DNA from: Eubacterium sp.
GTDB taxonomy: Bacteria; Bacillota; Clostridia; Lachnospirales; Lachnospiraceae
Reading direction: 5' to 3'
Length of the DNA stretch: 64,000 nt
NCBI GenBank assembly: GCA_017619835.1
Contig: JAFZRN010000038.1
Location: 43,658 to 107,657, forward strand
This document shows, one piece after another, positions 41,846 through 51,104 of the stretch. A program made the translations under genes and the position numbers. Under the pieces are notes generated by a model. That model saw only the letters and a program-made list of their open reading frames with translations. It did no database searches and was not told the origin of the DNA. The first letter of the stretch is position 1. Each line of letters opens with the position of its first letter.

Positions 41846-41864
41846 ATGTTATGTTTTATAACAT
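41846..41864. promoter_or_regulatory. Inverted repeat, putative operator of the HTH-dehydrogenase
   Basis: ATGTTAT and ATAACAT are perfect arms around GTTTT, 37 bp upstream of the -35 box of the only gene nearby that encodes a DNA-binding domain. Confidence 0.45.
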
Positions 41865-41900
41865 AATATAAACATATTGAAATATTTATATTAGATAAAC

Positions 41901-41928
41901 TTGAAAATCAGCACAAATATGATATAAT
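41901..41928 (+). promoter_or_regulatory. Promoter of the HTH-UDP-glucose dehydrogenase gene
   Basis: TTGAAA (41901-41906) and TATAAT (41923-41928) are spaced 16 bp; AAGGAG lies before the start codon. Confidence 0.7.
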
Positions 41929-41960
41929 TTACAACATATTTAATCGAAAAGGAGTCCCCC

Positions 41961-43460
41961 ATGAAAACCATCTCACTCCCCTTACTCTCCCAAACAATCC
42001 AGACCAAGCGCAAATCCAAAAAGTTCACCCAGCAGGATCTTGCAAAAGCTACAGGTCTTCATAGATCAATAATAAGCAAGATTGAATCCATGGAACATAT
42101 TCCTAACGTCAATCAGCTTCAGGCCCTGTCTGAAGTCCTCGAGTTCAACACTCAGGATTTATTTGTCGAGCCAACCACTGAAAAACCTATAACTAAAAAG
42201 TACAAGATTGCTGTAGCAGGAACCGGTTATGTCGGTCTTTCTCTTGCTGTTCTTCTGGCCCAGCACAACTATGTTACCGCTGTAGATATTATCCCGGAAA
42301 AGGTTGAAAAACTCAACAACTACATCTCTCCCATCCAGGATGAATATATAGAAAAATATCTTTCTGAAGCTAAATCAGGTACCAGAGAACTAAACCTTAA
42401 AGCTACAACAAATGGAACCGAAGCATACAAAGATGCTGACTTCATCATAATCGCCGCACCAACCAACTACGACCCCAAAATGAATCATTTCGATTGTTCT
42501 GCGGTTGAAAATGTCATCGAACTCGTCCTTGACTCAACCAAGAACAATAAAACAAAACCAACGATAGTAATAAAATCCACCATCCCCGTCGGCTACACTG
42601 AATCCATCCGCAAGAAATACCACTCCGACAACATCATCTTCAGCCCCGAATTCCTTCGCGAATCCAAGGCCCTGTATGACAACCTCTACCCCAGCAGGAT
42701 AATCGTAGGCTGCGATGACAACACAAGAGAACAAGCCGAAATCTTCGCTGCTCTCCTCCAACAGGGAGCTATCAAAAATCCAATAGAAAAACTCTTCATG
42801 GGCTACACAGAAGCCGAAGCAACCAAGCTCTTCGTCAATACTTATCTAGCCCTCAGAGTATCCTATTTCAACGAACTCGACACATACGCCGAAATCAAGA
42901 ATCTAGATACAGCTTCCATCATCAAAGGAGTCTGCCTCGATCCCCGTGTCGGCGATTACTATAACAATCCGTCATTTGGCTATGGTGGCTACTGCTTACC
43001 TAAGGACACCAAGCAGCTCCTTGCCAACTACAACGACGTCCCCCAAAACATGATGACTGCCATCGTAGAAAGCAACAGGACAAGGAAAGATTTCATCGCT
43101 GATAGAGTTCTTGAGATAGCAGGAACATACGGAAACAGCGAAAGCTACTCTTCCACCAAAGAATCGCAACAAAAAAATGTAGTTGTAGGCGTATATAGAC
43201 TCACTATGAAAAGCAATAGTGATAATTTCCGTCAATCATCAATACAGGGCGTAATGAAGCGTATTAAAGCTAAAGGAGCCACAGTAGTTATATATGAGCC
43301 AACACTTGAAAATGGCTCGACATTCTTTGGAAGTGAAGTAATTAATGATATTGAAGCATTTAAAAAGAAATGTGGTTGTATTATAGCTAATAGATATGAT
43401 TCTGTTCTTGATGATGTAGAAGAAAAAGTCTATACAAGAGACTTATTTAGAAGAGATTAA
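41961..43460 (+). CDS. XRE helix-turn-helix fused to UDP-glucose 6-dehydrogenase
   Basis: The 499-residue protein has two parts. Residues 8-67 form a XRE-type HTH ([24 protein letters not shown]). Residues 80-499 are a complete UDP-glucose dehydrogenase: Rossmann GTGYVG at 87-92, [16 protein letters not shown], and the catalytic cysteine 345 in [12 protein letters not shown]. The enzyme oxidises UDP-glucose to UDP-glucuronate. An HTH on this metabolic enzyme suggests that it also binds DNA, and a perfect inverted repeat lies upstream of its promoter. The next gene would epimerise its product. The start at 41961 follows AAGGAGTCCCCC, and no internal start near residue 72 looks better. Confidence 0.93.
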   Translation: MKTISLPLLSQTIQTKRKSKKFTQQDLAKATGLHRSIISKIESMEHIPNVNQLQALSEVLEFNTQDLFVEPTTEKPITKKYKIAVAGTGYVGLSLAVLLAQHNYVTAVDIIPEKVEKLNNYISPIQDEYIEKYLSEAKSGTRELNLKATTNGTEAYKDADFIIIAAPTNYDPKMNHFDCSAVENVIELVLDSTKNNKTKPTIVIKSTIPVGYTESIRKKYHSDNIIFSPEFLRESKALYDNLYPSRIIVGCDDNTREQAEIFAALLQQGAIKNPIEKLFMGYTEAEATKLFVNTYLALRVSYFNELDTYAEIKNLDTASIIKGVCLDPRVGDYYNNPSFGYGGYCLPKDTKQLLANYNDVPQNMMTAIVESNRTRKDFIADRVLEIAGTYGNSESYSSTKESQQKNVVVGVYRLTMKSNSDNFRQSSIQGVMKRIKAKGATVVIYEPTLENGSTFFGSEVINDIEAFKKKCGCIIANRYDSVLDDVEEKVYTRDLFRRD

Positions 43461-43469
43461 TACTATAGG

Positions 43470-44573
43470 ATGGTTAAATCAATGAAAAAACATATTGAAT
43501 TAAATGATAAAACAATACTTGTTACCGGAGGCGCCGGATTTATTGGTGCTAATCTAATACTGCGCCTACTAAGAGAAATGACTTCTGGAACGATAGTTAA
43601 TATCGATAACATGAATGATTATTATGATCCCAAGCTAAAGGAATATAGGTTAGGAATAATTAACGAAGCTTCCAAAGAAAGTTCAGTTAATCATGTATTT
43701 ATAAAAGGAAATATCGCTGACAACAACCTGCTTAGAAATACATTTGTAAACTATAAGCCATCTATCGTTGTTAATCTTGCTGCACAAGCAGGCGTTCGAT
43801 ACTCTATTGATCATCCGGATGTATATCTGGAAAGTAATATCATAGGATTCTATGGAATACTTCAGGCTTGTAGATATAGCAAGAATAATGGACATCCCGG
43901 AGTTGAACATTTAGTATATGCTTCTTCATCTTCAGTATATGGAGGAAATAAAAAGGTCCCATTCAGCACTGATGACAGAACGGACAATCCTGTATCACTA
44001 TATGCTGCAACAAAGAAATCAAACGAACTCTTAGCTTATAGCTACAGCAAGCTTTACGATATACCGTCCACCGGTCTTAGATTCTTTACAGTATATGGAC
44101 CAGCCGGAAGACCTGATATGTTCTACTACTCCGCAACGGAAAAGCTGGTACGTGGTGAAAACATAAAAATATTCAATTACGGAAACTGTAAAAGAGATTT
44201 CACTTATGTAGATGATATAGTGGAAGGAATTATTAGAGTTATGCAGGGTGCTCCAGAAAAACAGACTGGCGAAGATGGACTTCCAATAGCTCCTCACGCG
44301 CTATACAACATCGGTGGAGGAACTCCCGAAAATCTTCTCGATTTTATCTCTACTCTCCAAGAGGAACTTGTAAACGCAAAGATTCTTCCGGAAGACTACG
44401 ACTTTGAAGCTCACAGAGAGCTAGTCGGAATGCAACCTGGAGACGTCCCGGTAACATATGCCGACAGCAAAGCTTTAGAGGATGATTTCGGTTTCACTCC
44501 AAGAATAGGAATAAGAGAAGGTTTAAAAAGATTTGCAGAATGGTATAGCCAATATAATACAATAACGAGATAA
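43470..44573 (+). CDS. NAD-dependent epimerase, probable UDP-glucuronate 4-epimerase
   Basis: The 367-residue protein is an extended SDR epimerase. It has TGGAGFIGANL, a serine motif YASSSSVYGGN, the YAATKKSNELLAY Tyr-Lys pair and FFTVYGPAGRPDM, a motif typical of UDP-glucuronate 4-epimerases. It would turn UDP-glucuronate from the preceding dehydrogenase into UDP-galacturonate for an acidic surface polysaccharide. It starts 9 bases after the dehydrogenase stop, so the pair is an operon; MKKHIELNDK (43482) is an alternative start. An IS66 end follows just after the stop, where the strand of the locus changes. Confidence 0.9.
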   Translation: MVKSMKKHIELNDKTILVTGGAGFIGANLILRLLREMTSGTIVNIDNMNDYYDPKLKEYRLGIINEASKESSVNHVFIKGNIADNNLLRNTFVNYKPSIVVNLAAQAGVRYSIDHPDVYLESNIIGFYGILQACRYSKNNGHPGVEHLVYASSSSVYGGNKKVPFSTDDRTDNPVSLYAATKKSNELLAYSYSKLYDIPSTGLRFFTVYGPAGRPDMFYYSATEKLVRGENIKIFNYGNCKRDFTYVDDIVEGIIRVMQGAPEKQTGEDGLPIAPHALYNIGGGTPENLLDFISTLQEELVNAKILPEDYDFEAHRELVGMQPGDVPVTYADSKALEDDFGFTPRIGIREGLKRFAEWYSQYNTITR

Positions 44574-44580
44574 TTTATTA

Positions 44581-44690
44581 GTAAGCGTCAAACCATGCGT
44601 CTTTTGTGATTTAGTACTTTCTGATAGACTCTAAAAAACTATTAGTTTTTTAGGGAGGTACTAAATTTATGGATCAATCAACTCATGAAG
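44581..44690 (+). mobile_element. Left-end remnant of an IS66-family element
   Basis: The segment begins GTAAGCGTCA, the usual start of IS66-family terminal repeats, eight bases after the epimerase stop. A perfect hairpin CTAAAAAACTA/TAGTTTTTTAG (44631-44653), an AGGGAGG ribosome site and ATGGATCAATCAACTCATGAA follow, i.e. MDQSTHE, which I recall as the start of clostridial IS66 orfA proteins. Similarity then stops near 44690. No right end was found nearby, so this is a deletion scar. Confidence 0.65.
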
Positions 44691-44821
44691 CTCTCGTATT
44701 CGGATTCCAATCATCTTCTCACCACCTCCGAGTCAATTCTACAGCTGAACCGACCCGGAGGTCTAAAGTTTATTTGGAATATCTTTGTCCTCTGCTGGAG
44801 GAACGGAAGAATCATACTTAA
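44669..44821 (+). pseudogene. Truncated IS66 orfA (hybrid frame)
   Basis: The frame of 50 codons opens with MDQSTHE behind a good ribosome site and then runs into unrelated sequence antisense to the zinc-ribbon gene, ending at a TAA at 44819. Only the first residues are IS66-like. Confidence 0.55.
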
Positions 44822-44978
44822 CATCGTGATTACCGAAGGTCCCAGGCACCGGGTAAAGGATGTGGAAGCACGCCTCACAAAGTTGCCCAGCGTCATCAAC
44901 AAAATAACGGCGGACGGCTATTGGGGTGTTGATGTCGTAGGGGGTTGGTTTTCCACAGCGGATGCAGAGTTCTTTCAT
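44763..44978 (-). CDS. Small zinc-ribbon protein (71 aa)
   Basis: The protein begins MKELCIRCGKPTPYD and has a second pair in GQLCEACF, giving a CxxC...CxxC zinc ribbon over the first 40 residues, then a polar tail. It is co-directional with the two SEFIR genes and lies 37 bases after the first, so it may be the last gene of that unit. Similar rubredoxin-like or treble-clef mini-proteins act in DNA or RNA binding, or as accessory subunits. No family is evident. The overlap with the truncated IS66 frame is on the other strand. Confidence 0.6.
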   Translation of the reverse strand: MKELCIRCGKPTPYDINTPIAVRRYFVDDAGQLCEACFHILYPVPGTFGNHDVKYDSSVPPAEDKDIPNKL

Positions 44979-45015
44979 ATCACTTTACCAGATGTCAACA
45001 GCCCATAATTACATC

Positions 45016-45969
45016 TCATTCTTTCTCTTCATCTGTCCGGATCTCGTACCGGTCAAATCTGAAATCGGGATGTAGGACTCTGAACTCGTCAAGGAGTTCT
45101 TTCTCTAAGTTCGAGGTAATCTCATCAACCACATGAACCGGGCCATACATAATGGCGTCCAACGCTTTCAGCCCTGCTTCATCATGGATTTTTCCTGTTG
45201 CTGGATTAATAACTTCTTGCCATACTTTTATGCAAACTTTTATTTTTGTTGGATTCGCTTCATCTGCTTTTCTAACAAGATACCCTCTTCCAGCACGAAT
45301 TATCAACCCCTCATCGAGCATGTCACTTAGAATTCGATGTACTGAGGCTTGTGTTCTCCCTGTGAGCACAGCGATGTCTGATGACGTAAATCTCTTATCC
45401 CCTATGTTTTCAAGAACAATCTTTTTTACTGATTCCTTTGTGCCCTTGACCGCTATGCCATCAGCACCACCACGACTGACCTCACCTTCACCTAGCCATA
45501 CCGGTGGTGTGCCAAGAGGTGGTTTTACATTTGCTGGCTTATTATAAACAGCTCGGAGGATTTCTTCAAATCCATGATCTCTGTGACCATCTCTAAAGTC
45601 AATGCCGAGTCTGCTCTTAAGATATGATGGCATGAACTTGAAATCTTCCATAACAACTGGAATGAACTTCTCTTGATTCGACTGACCATAGACATCTGGC
45701 GTAATTATCGCAGTCTCTGTCCCCACGCCTCCTTCACGAGCGTTGGCTTTATCACTATACTTTTTATCGCAAAGGACGAGCACCTTATCGGCCTTCTCTA
45801 TGCTCTGCTCCATAAAAGCGAATCTATCATGCCCAGGTAATAGGTCCCAACGATCTAAAATGACATCAACACTTTTTTCAACCAGCGCCTCCGCAAGTTG
45901 TAGCACTGTTGCTTTATAATCTTCGCTTGTCCAGCTATAAGATATAAACACCTTTGGCGGATTACTCAT
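45016..45969 (-). CDS. SEFIR-domain protein with C-terminal winged helix
   Basis: Residues 1-150 form a SEFIR domain, related to TIR: KVFISYSWTSEDYK, DVILDRWDLLPGHDRFAFMEQ, VLVLCDKKYSDKA and GVGTETAIITPDVYG. A linker leads to a winged helix (around 195-240: TSSDIAVLTGRTQASVHRILSDMLDEG) and a C-terminal domain of about 75 residues. Bacterial SEFIR proteins have been reported as phage-defence NADases. The DNA-binding-like module here could be a sensor or regulator. It starts 13 bases after the stop of the other SEFIR gene. A GGGGAT ribosome site precedes the ATG. Confidence 0.85.
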   Translation of the reverse strand: MSNPPKVFISYSWTSEDYKATVLQLAEALVEKSVDVILDRWDLLPGHDRFAFMEQSIEKADKVLVLCDKKYSDKANAREGGVGTETAIITPDVYGQSNQEKFIPVVMEDFKFMPSYLKSRLGIDFRDGHRDHGFEEILRAVYNKPANVKPPLGTPPVWLGEGEVSRGGADGIAVKGTKESVKKIVLENIGDKRFTSSDIAVLTGRTQASVHRILSDMLDEGLIIRAGRGYLVRKADEANPTKIKVCIKVWQEVINPATGKIHDEAGLKALDAIMYGPVHVVDEITSNLEKELLDEFRVLHPDFRFDRYEIRTDEEKE

Positions 45970-45982
45970 GACTATCCCCTTT

Positions 45983-47434
45983 TTACGGCAGTGTAGCTAC
46001 TTCGTCTATCTTAATCCATGTGAGAATCGCACTGGCTGCTCCATGCCAAGCACCTGAATAATGGTATTCTCTGTCATACGTGCATTTCTCCACTCTTTCT
46101 TTTAGCGCATCTATTGTTTTCACTCCGAAGATGGGCATAACCTTTTCGCAGAATCGTTTTGACTTCAGCCTCTTCCACATAGAGTCGTATTCATCAGCAT
46201 ATACATACAATATTGGGAACCACGGCCCCCATTGAGTTAAACCATCCAACTCCAATCCGTTATAAACTTGATATAAAAACAAATCTGCATTCGCCATTGC
46301 TCTCCCGGAATAGATTGGCATATATTCGCGCTCTGTACATACATAATGCCCAGTCAAAGTAAACTTGCGGGGGAGATTTCCATCTAATGTTGGTTTAATA
46401 TACTCTTCAAGCATCTTGGAATGGAAACGAAGCCATTCATAACAGAATGGTTTCTTATCGCTTCCTAGTCCCGATGTCCTTAAGAAGTATGTATGAACTA
46501 AGAGGTCATGGATATCGCTGTACAATTCAAAATGAAGCATATAGGTAACTGTGCATACGAACAATTCCCACACATGAAGCCTGAACAAGTCAAACTCATT
46601 CTCACCACACGACATTGTTTTCGGGTCAAAGGTATAAGCATTGTAAAGTGCATTGTATAGCCGTTCAAACTCATCCGCCATGGTTGAACCAAAGTGATCA
46701 ACTGAAGAGAACGCTTTTAAGTGATCGAGGAACACGTTTCGGTATTCCTTCATGGCTTTAAAGTTCTCAAGATATGCATCTTTATCGATATTCTTCACAT
46801 AAAACTGCTTTATCGCTTCAATATAGATATCCACAAACTCACGCGCTGCGACGTCCTTCACTCTACCAAGATCGGCTACGCTAAGTTTTTTCACGGCATC
46901 TTTCAATGGGTACAGACCGTCAGGCTGTTCTTCTGTTAACCAGTCTGGGCGTGATCCTATTTCTGGTTTGCGATGAGAAGGTTCGTCAAAAATCGTGCGC
47001 AGCAGCGTCTCATATTCATCTTCGTAGTTTATACCGGAAAGATCACGGAATATTCGTGTTTTCAAATATGCAGGAAGGTACTCTTTTCCTTCATCGTCAC
47101 GCTCCATGACCACAGGGATGAATTTCTGCTGTTCCGCGTTCCCGTAGACTTCTGGTGAAATAATCGTGGTTTCGTCGCCAACGCCGCCTTCACGTTTATC
47201 AGCTTTCTCAGTATAGGACTTGTTGGATAGGATCAGGACTTTATCAATCTTTGGATTTGTTACGCACTGCTCCATGTAGACATACTTATCTTGCCCTTCC
47301 TTCAGATCCCAAACATCAAGCTTTACATCCACACCATCGTGCCGCATGCGAGAGGCAAGGTCAATAATGCTCTGCTGATACTCTTTACTTGTCCAGCTAT
47401 ACGAAATGAATACTTGTGGTGTTCTATCGAGCAT
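45983..47434 (-). CDS. SEFIR-domain protein with large unknown C-terminal domain
   Basis: The 483-residue protein begins with the same domain as its neighbour (QVFISYSWTSKEYQ, DVKLDVWDLKEGQDKYVYMEQ, KVLILSNKSYTEKA, GVGDETTIISPEVYG). The remaining 310 residues are an aromatic-rich helical domain I do not recognise (for example LFRLHVWELFVCTVTYMLHF and GPWFPILYVYADEYDSMW). It may be the phage-sensing or oligomerising part. A GGGAGG site precedes the ATG at 47434. The gene follows galE copy 2 by 59 bases. The pair suggests a two-component defence unit. Confidence 0.83.
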   Translation of the reverse strand: MLDRTPQVFISYSWTSKEYQQSIIDLASRMRHDGVDVKLDVWDLKEGQDKYVYMEQCVTNPKIDKVLILSNKSYTEKADKREGGVGDETTIISPEVYGNAEQQKFIPVVMERDDEGKEYLPAYLKTRIFRDLSGINYEDEYETLLRTIFDEPSHRKPEIGSRPDWLTEEQPDGLYPLKDAVKKLSVADLGRVKDVAAREFVDIYIEAIKQFYVKNIDKDAYLENFKAMKEYRNVFLDHLKAFSSVDHFGSTMADEFERLYNALYNAYTFDPKTMSCGENEFDLFRLHVWELFVCTVTYMLHFELYSDIHDLLVHTYFLRTSGLGSDKKPFCYEWLRFHSKMLEEYIKPTLDGNLPRKFTLTGHYVCTEREYMPIYSGRAMANADLFLYQVYNGLELDGLTQWGPWFPILYVYADEYDSMWKRLKSKRFCEKVMPIFGVKTIDALKERVEKCTYDREYHYSGAWHGAASAILTWIKIDEVATLP

Positions 47435-47493
47435 TAACTTGACCTCCCTTCCCAGTTGTTTGTTTTTATCGTTTCAGCAGCGGTTAATACCTT

Positions 47494-48510
47494 CTACGCT
47501 TCATACCCGTTCGGATTCTTCTTCTGCCAGTTCCAGGAATCACGGACCATATCCTCGATACCGTACTCCGCTTTCCATCCCAGCTCCTCCGCTGCTTTCC
47601 CAGGTGCCGAGTAGCAGGTTCCGATGTCTCCGGGGCGTCGAGGGTCGATAACATAAGGGATCTTCACGCCGTTCACAGACTCAAACGCCTTAATCATATC
47701 CAGAACGCTATACCCTTTTCCGGTTCCGAGGTTGTAGACTTCCACGCCACAGTTGTTTTCGATGGCGGATAAGGCTGCGACATGTCCTCTCGCCAGATCA
47801 ACAACATGGATGTAATCGCGGACTCCCGTCCCATCCGGCGTGTCATAGTCATTACCAAAGACATGGAGCTTTTCCAGTTTACCAACGGCAACCTGTGTAA
47901 TGTATGGCATCAGATTATTCGGTATTCCATTCGGATTCTCGCCGATCAGACCGCTGCTGTGCGCACCGATTGGGTTGAAGTACCGGAGAAGGACGATGTT
48001 CCAGGAGTTGTCAGCTGTGTGAAAGTCAGTAAGTATCTGCTCGATCATCCACTTTGTCCAGCCATAGGGGTTGGTGCAGGTGCCTTTCGGCGCTGTCTCT
48101 GTGATCGGAATCATCGCCGGATCGCCATAGACCGTGGCTGAGGAACTGAAGATGATGTTCTTGCAGCCGTGGAGTCTCAGAACATCGACAAGGACGAGCG
48201 TACCATTGATGTTGTTCTCGTAGTACTCCCAGGGGAGGGATACGGACTCACCAACCGCCTTCAACCCGGCGAAATGAATGCAGGCATCGAAAGCTGTAGT
48301 TGAGCAGATGGTTTCAAGACCAGCACGGTCGCGGATATCGGTTTTGTAGAAGGGGATATGGGTTCCTGTAATCTGTTCTACACGCTTCAGCGATTCAGAA
48401 GAGGAATTGCAGAGATTATCTACCACAGTAACACTGTGGCATGCGTTTATCAATTCAATGATCGTATGAGAGCCTATATATCCGGCCCCGCCTGTAACGA
48501 GGATGTTCAA
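47494..48510 (-). CDS. UDP-glucose 4-epimerase GalE (copy 2)
   Basis: The 338-residue protein has the GalE motifs [27 protein letters not shown] and [13 protein letters not shown], and ends [13 protein letters not shown]. It is clearly related to the copy at 13828-14838 but differs at many positions, so it is not a recent duplication. Its place between the phosphocholine genes and the SEFIR pair suggests that it supplies UDP-galactose for the polysaccharide of this locus. Possibly it arrived with the island. The ATG at 48510 starts the conserved N-terminus. Confidence 0.95.
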   Translation of the reverse strand: MNILVTGGAGYIGSHTIIELINACHSVTVVDNLCNSSSESLKRVEQITGTHIPFYKTDIRDRAGLETICSTTAFDACIHFAGLKAVGESVSLPWEYYENNINGTLVLVDVLRLHGCKNIIFSSSATVYGDPAMIPITETAPKGTCTNPYGWTKWMIEQILTDFHTADNSWNIVLLRYFNPIGAHSSGLIGENPNGIPNNLMPYITQVAVGKLEKLHVFGNDYDTPDGTGVRDYIHVVDLARGHVAALSAIENNCGVEVYNLGTGKGYSVLDMIKAFESVNGVKIPYVIDPRRPGDIGTCYSAPGKAAEELGWKAEYGIEDMVRDSWNWQKKNPNGYEA

Positions 48511-48604
48511 AATCGTTCACCTGTCCTATGAAACTATTATATCAGGGGTGTCAAGAGAGAATCTATCGGTTTGATTTTTCTCGTTTTACCGTCTATCTTT
48601 GCCA

Positions 48605-49363
48605 TCAAATTATCTCGAAATGCTTCAGTGCCTTCCAGATGCCGTCGCACTCCACGCGATCCGTAACATAATCCGCTTCAGCCTTCACGTTGTCTGGGGC
48701 GTTACCCATTGCGACACCCAAGCCAGCGAACTTCAGCATTTCGATATCATTGTCTCCGTCACCAAAAGCAATAATACTTTCCGTTCCAAGCCTCTCTCGC
48801 TCCATGAACTTCTTGATCCCGTACACTTTCCCTCCATCGGGGAGGAAGATGTCCATTGCGTGATCATGCCATCTGGAGCAAACAAGATTTGTGAAGTTCT
48901 TTTCTTCGCCCCGACCGACAAAGATTGTGGACATGAAAACGGGTGCACCATGATGCTCATCGATCTCGTAAACCGGAGAAGCAATATCATTTTGAACCTG
49001 AACGACATACTTATCATGATAGTTCATGAAAAGGCGATCCTTTTCAACCAGGATCATAGGGGCCTCATGCCGTTCAAAAAGACTGATCAGCTCTTCCTTG
49101 TCCAGACCTTCAATCGTTCTGGCGCTGATGACATCCATACCACTATCCAGCACCAGCTGTCCATTAAGTAGGACGAAACCGTCAAACGGATACTTCAGCA
49201 AGTCAAGCTGCTTCAGCTCCAAAGGATGCCGCCCTGTGCAAAGAACGACACCGATGTCATTCCTCTGCAATTCCTCTATCGCTCTGACCGTACTTTCCGG
49301 AACCACCGAAGAACCGACGGTCAGCAGCGTACCATCCACATCAAAGAATACTATTTTCTTCAT
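48605..49363 (-). CDS. HAD-superfamily (Cof-type) phosphatase
   Basis: The protein of about 252 residues starts at MKKIVFFDVDGTLL (49363), whose DVDGT contains the nucleophile. It has a C2-type cap and ends with GDGDNDIEMLKFAGLGVAMGNA, the Cof motif IV. Such enzymes dephosphorylate sugar phosphates or cofactors; the substrate cannot be told. The frame upstream to 49438 is not supported. It lies between the BCCT transporter and galE copy 2 on the same strand and overlaps a possible 46-residue leader frame, so it may belong to the phosphocholine operon. Confidence 0.88.
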   Translation of the reverse strand: MKKIVFFDVDGTLLTVGSSVVPESTVRAIEELQRNDIGVVLCTGRHPLELKQLDLLKYPFDGFVLLNGQLVLDSGMDVISARTIEGLDKEELISLFERHEAPMILVEKDRLFMNYHDKYVVQVQNDIASPVYEIDEHHGAPVFMSTIFVGRGEEKNFTNLVCSRWHDHAMDIFLPDGGKVYGIKKFMERERLGTESIIAFGDGDNDIEMLKFAGLGVAMGNAPDNVKAEADYVTDRVECDGIWKALKHFEII

Positions 49364-49481
49364 TCGTTTTTCCACTCGCGCTCTGCTGATAGATGTCCCG
49401 GTCACTGTGTCCATGAAAACGGAGCAGCCAATAACCATGGCTTTCTATCAACTCAATCAGTTTTTCAATGATTTTCTTCAT
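49341..49481 (-). CDS. Possible 46-residue small protein overlapping the HAD gene
   Basis: ATG at 49481 opens a frame starting MKKIIEKLIELIESH, ending at a TGA at 49341 and overlapping the HAD start codon by 23 bases. A GGTGGTG is about seven bases upstream. No homology is known to me; it could be a leader that couples translation. Evidence is weak. Confidence 0.3.
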   Translation of the reverse strand: MKKIIEKLIELIESHGYWLLRFHGHSDRDIYQQSASGKTNEENSIL

Positions 49482-49550
49482 CGTCACGCACCACCCGCCG
49501 CCCTCTCAGGAGGAGCCTTAAACTCCTCCCAAGAGAGTCGGCTCAATTCT

Positions 49551-51104
49551 TTATTCCTTATCCAGACCTTTCTCTATCCTATACTTCTTAGCATCCTTAA
49601 AGAAGCTCCAGATCATCAGGATCATGATGATACCAATCGGGAAAGCAGAGATAATGCTTACGCTCTGGATGTTGTTCATGCTGCTCTCACTGAACACCAA
49701 AGCGATGGGCAGAACAATCAGCAGCAGGCACCAAAGCAGCGTGATCATCGTGTGGGGCTTCTCATTCTCTCCCAATTTCTTATAGCTGTAACATGCTGCC
49801 GTATAAGCGATGGAGTCGAAGCTCGTCGCGTAGAACAAGATCATGCAGAGCATCGTGATTATGAGAATGAACGGAGCCGCCGGCATCGTCTTAACGATGT
49901 TGATGATTAAGCTATACAGGTCTTCACTCTCAGCATACTGAGCAATGAAATCTGCCTTCCCAGCTATCTGAGCACCGAGGCCATAGTTGCCGAGAATTAC
50001 AAAAGAACTGATGGTTGATCCGACGCCAAACACATATCCGCCAAGGACAACCTGCTTAACTGTACGGCCACGAGAGATATTACCAATGAAGAACGGCGCG
50101 CAGATGCACCATACCATCCAGTAAGCCCAGTAGTAAATCGTCCAATCCTGCGGGAAGTTGTTTCCACGTACCGGGTCCATGTATGTGCTGAGCCCAATGA
50201 AATTCTGGAACATCTTACCGAGACTCTGCACGCCATTCTCAATGATGAAGCGTCCCTCACCGCCGATGAGCAACACGAAAATCTGCAATCCGAAGAACAG
50301 ATAAATGCAGAGCTTCGCCAGGACACTGATGCCCTTGAATCCGTGAAGGACCGCATAGGTGTACACAGCGCAGGTGATCAGCAGAATGATAATTGTAACA
50401 GCGGTACGGCTGATGCTAATCCCGAACAGAGTAACGATAATCTCGGCCATCAGAGGAGTGGCAACGGAGAAGGTTGTGGCGGTTCCGGCAAGCAGAGCGA
50501 ACAGCGCAAACAGGTCGATAACACGGCCAAGCAGCCCATGGGCATGCTTTTCGCCGATTACAGGCATACAAGCCTCAGAATAGCGCTGCTTGTCCCTCTT
50601 CCGGCAATGAAGCATGAAACCAAATGCAACAGCCAGGACAAGATAGAAAGACCAAGGGATAAAGCTCCAGTGGAACAGGGGGAATACACCCGCCCATTCG
50701 AAAATCCCGCCCTCCATCTCAGCAATGTGAGGATTCGTTGCGTACATTGTCCACTCGGCGAAGCTGTAGAACAGGATATCTGCGGCAAGTCCGCAGGTAA
50801 ACATCATAGAGCCCCATGTGAAGAAGTTGTACTTCGGCTTCTCGTTCTGTTCACCAAGGACGATATTACCATACTTGGAGAAGGAAAGAAAGATGGATAC
50901 GATCAGGAATCCGGCGCCTATAACGATGTAATAGGCTCCCAACGTGTCCCCAAAGAAAAAACGCACCTGACTAATCACACCGTTTGCCTGTTCAGGGAAG
51001 ATGAACAGATATACAGCCAGTCCCATGATAAGAATGAACGGCACAAGCGTGATCATCCAATCGATTCTGCTCTTGTCCGCCGTCTTTAACTGTTTTTCGC
51101 TCAT
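49551..51104 (-). CDS. BCCT-family transporter (choline/betaine/carnitine)
   Basis: The 517-residue protein has about twelve membrane helices and the BCCT signature DWTIYYWAYWMVWCICAP. A conserved ISRGRTVKQ loop follows. Members take up trimethylammonium compounds by Na+ or H+ symport, or exchange. Coupled by four-base overlap (ATGA) to a CTP:phosphocholine cytidylyltransferase-like gene, choline is the likely cargo. In other bacteria the same operon position is taken by the LicB permease of a different family, so this would be a functional substitute. A GC-rich hairpin (about 49500-49530) follows the stop codon, without a T run. Confidence 0.9.
   Translation of the reverse strand: MSEKQLKTADKSRIDWMITLVPFILIMGLAVYLFIFPEQANGVISQVRFFFGDTLGAYYIVIGAGFLIVSIFLSFSKYGNIVLGEQNEKPKYNFFTWGSMMFTCGLAADILFYSFAEWTMYATNPHIAEMEGGIFEWAGVFPLFHWSFIPWSFYLVLAVAFGFMLHCRKRDKQRYSEACMPVIGEKHAHGLLGRVIDLFALFALLAGTATTFSVATPLMAEIIVTLFGISISRTAVTIIILLITCAVYTYAVLHGFKGISVLAKLCIYLFFGLQIFVLLIGGEGRFIIENGVQSLGKMFQNFIGLSTYMDPVRGNNFPQDWTIYYWAYWMVWCICAPFFIGNISRGRTVKQVVLGGYVFGVGSTISSFVILGNYGLGAQIAGKADFIAQYAESEDLYSLIINIVKTMPAAPFILIITMLCMILFYATSFDSIAYTAACYSYKKLGENEKPHTMITLLWCLLLIVLPIALVFSESSMNNIQSVSIISAFPIGIIMILMIWSFFKDAKKYRIEKGLDKE

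Larger units (their letters stand above)
41635..41960. other. 326-bp intergenic region, control region of the polysaccharide locus
   Basis: No reading frame of note. It is AT-rich toward the right and holds the divergent starts of the membrane-protein operon and the HTH-dehydrogenase gene, one inverted repeat (41846-41864) and one promoter (41901-41928). Confidence 0.7.

Noticed and set aside
44685-45008. 107-codon plus-strand frame after the IS66 remnant
   Set aside because: It is antisense to the zinc-ribbon gene, has no ribosome site, and matches no IS66 protein.
48141-48510. Recent duplication of galE
   Set aside because: The two GalE proteins differ at many positions along their length, so the second copy is old or was acquired separately.
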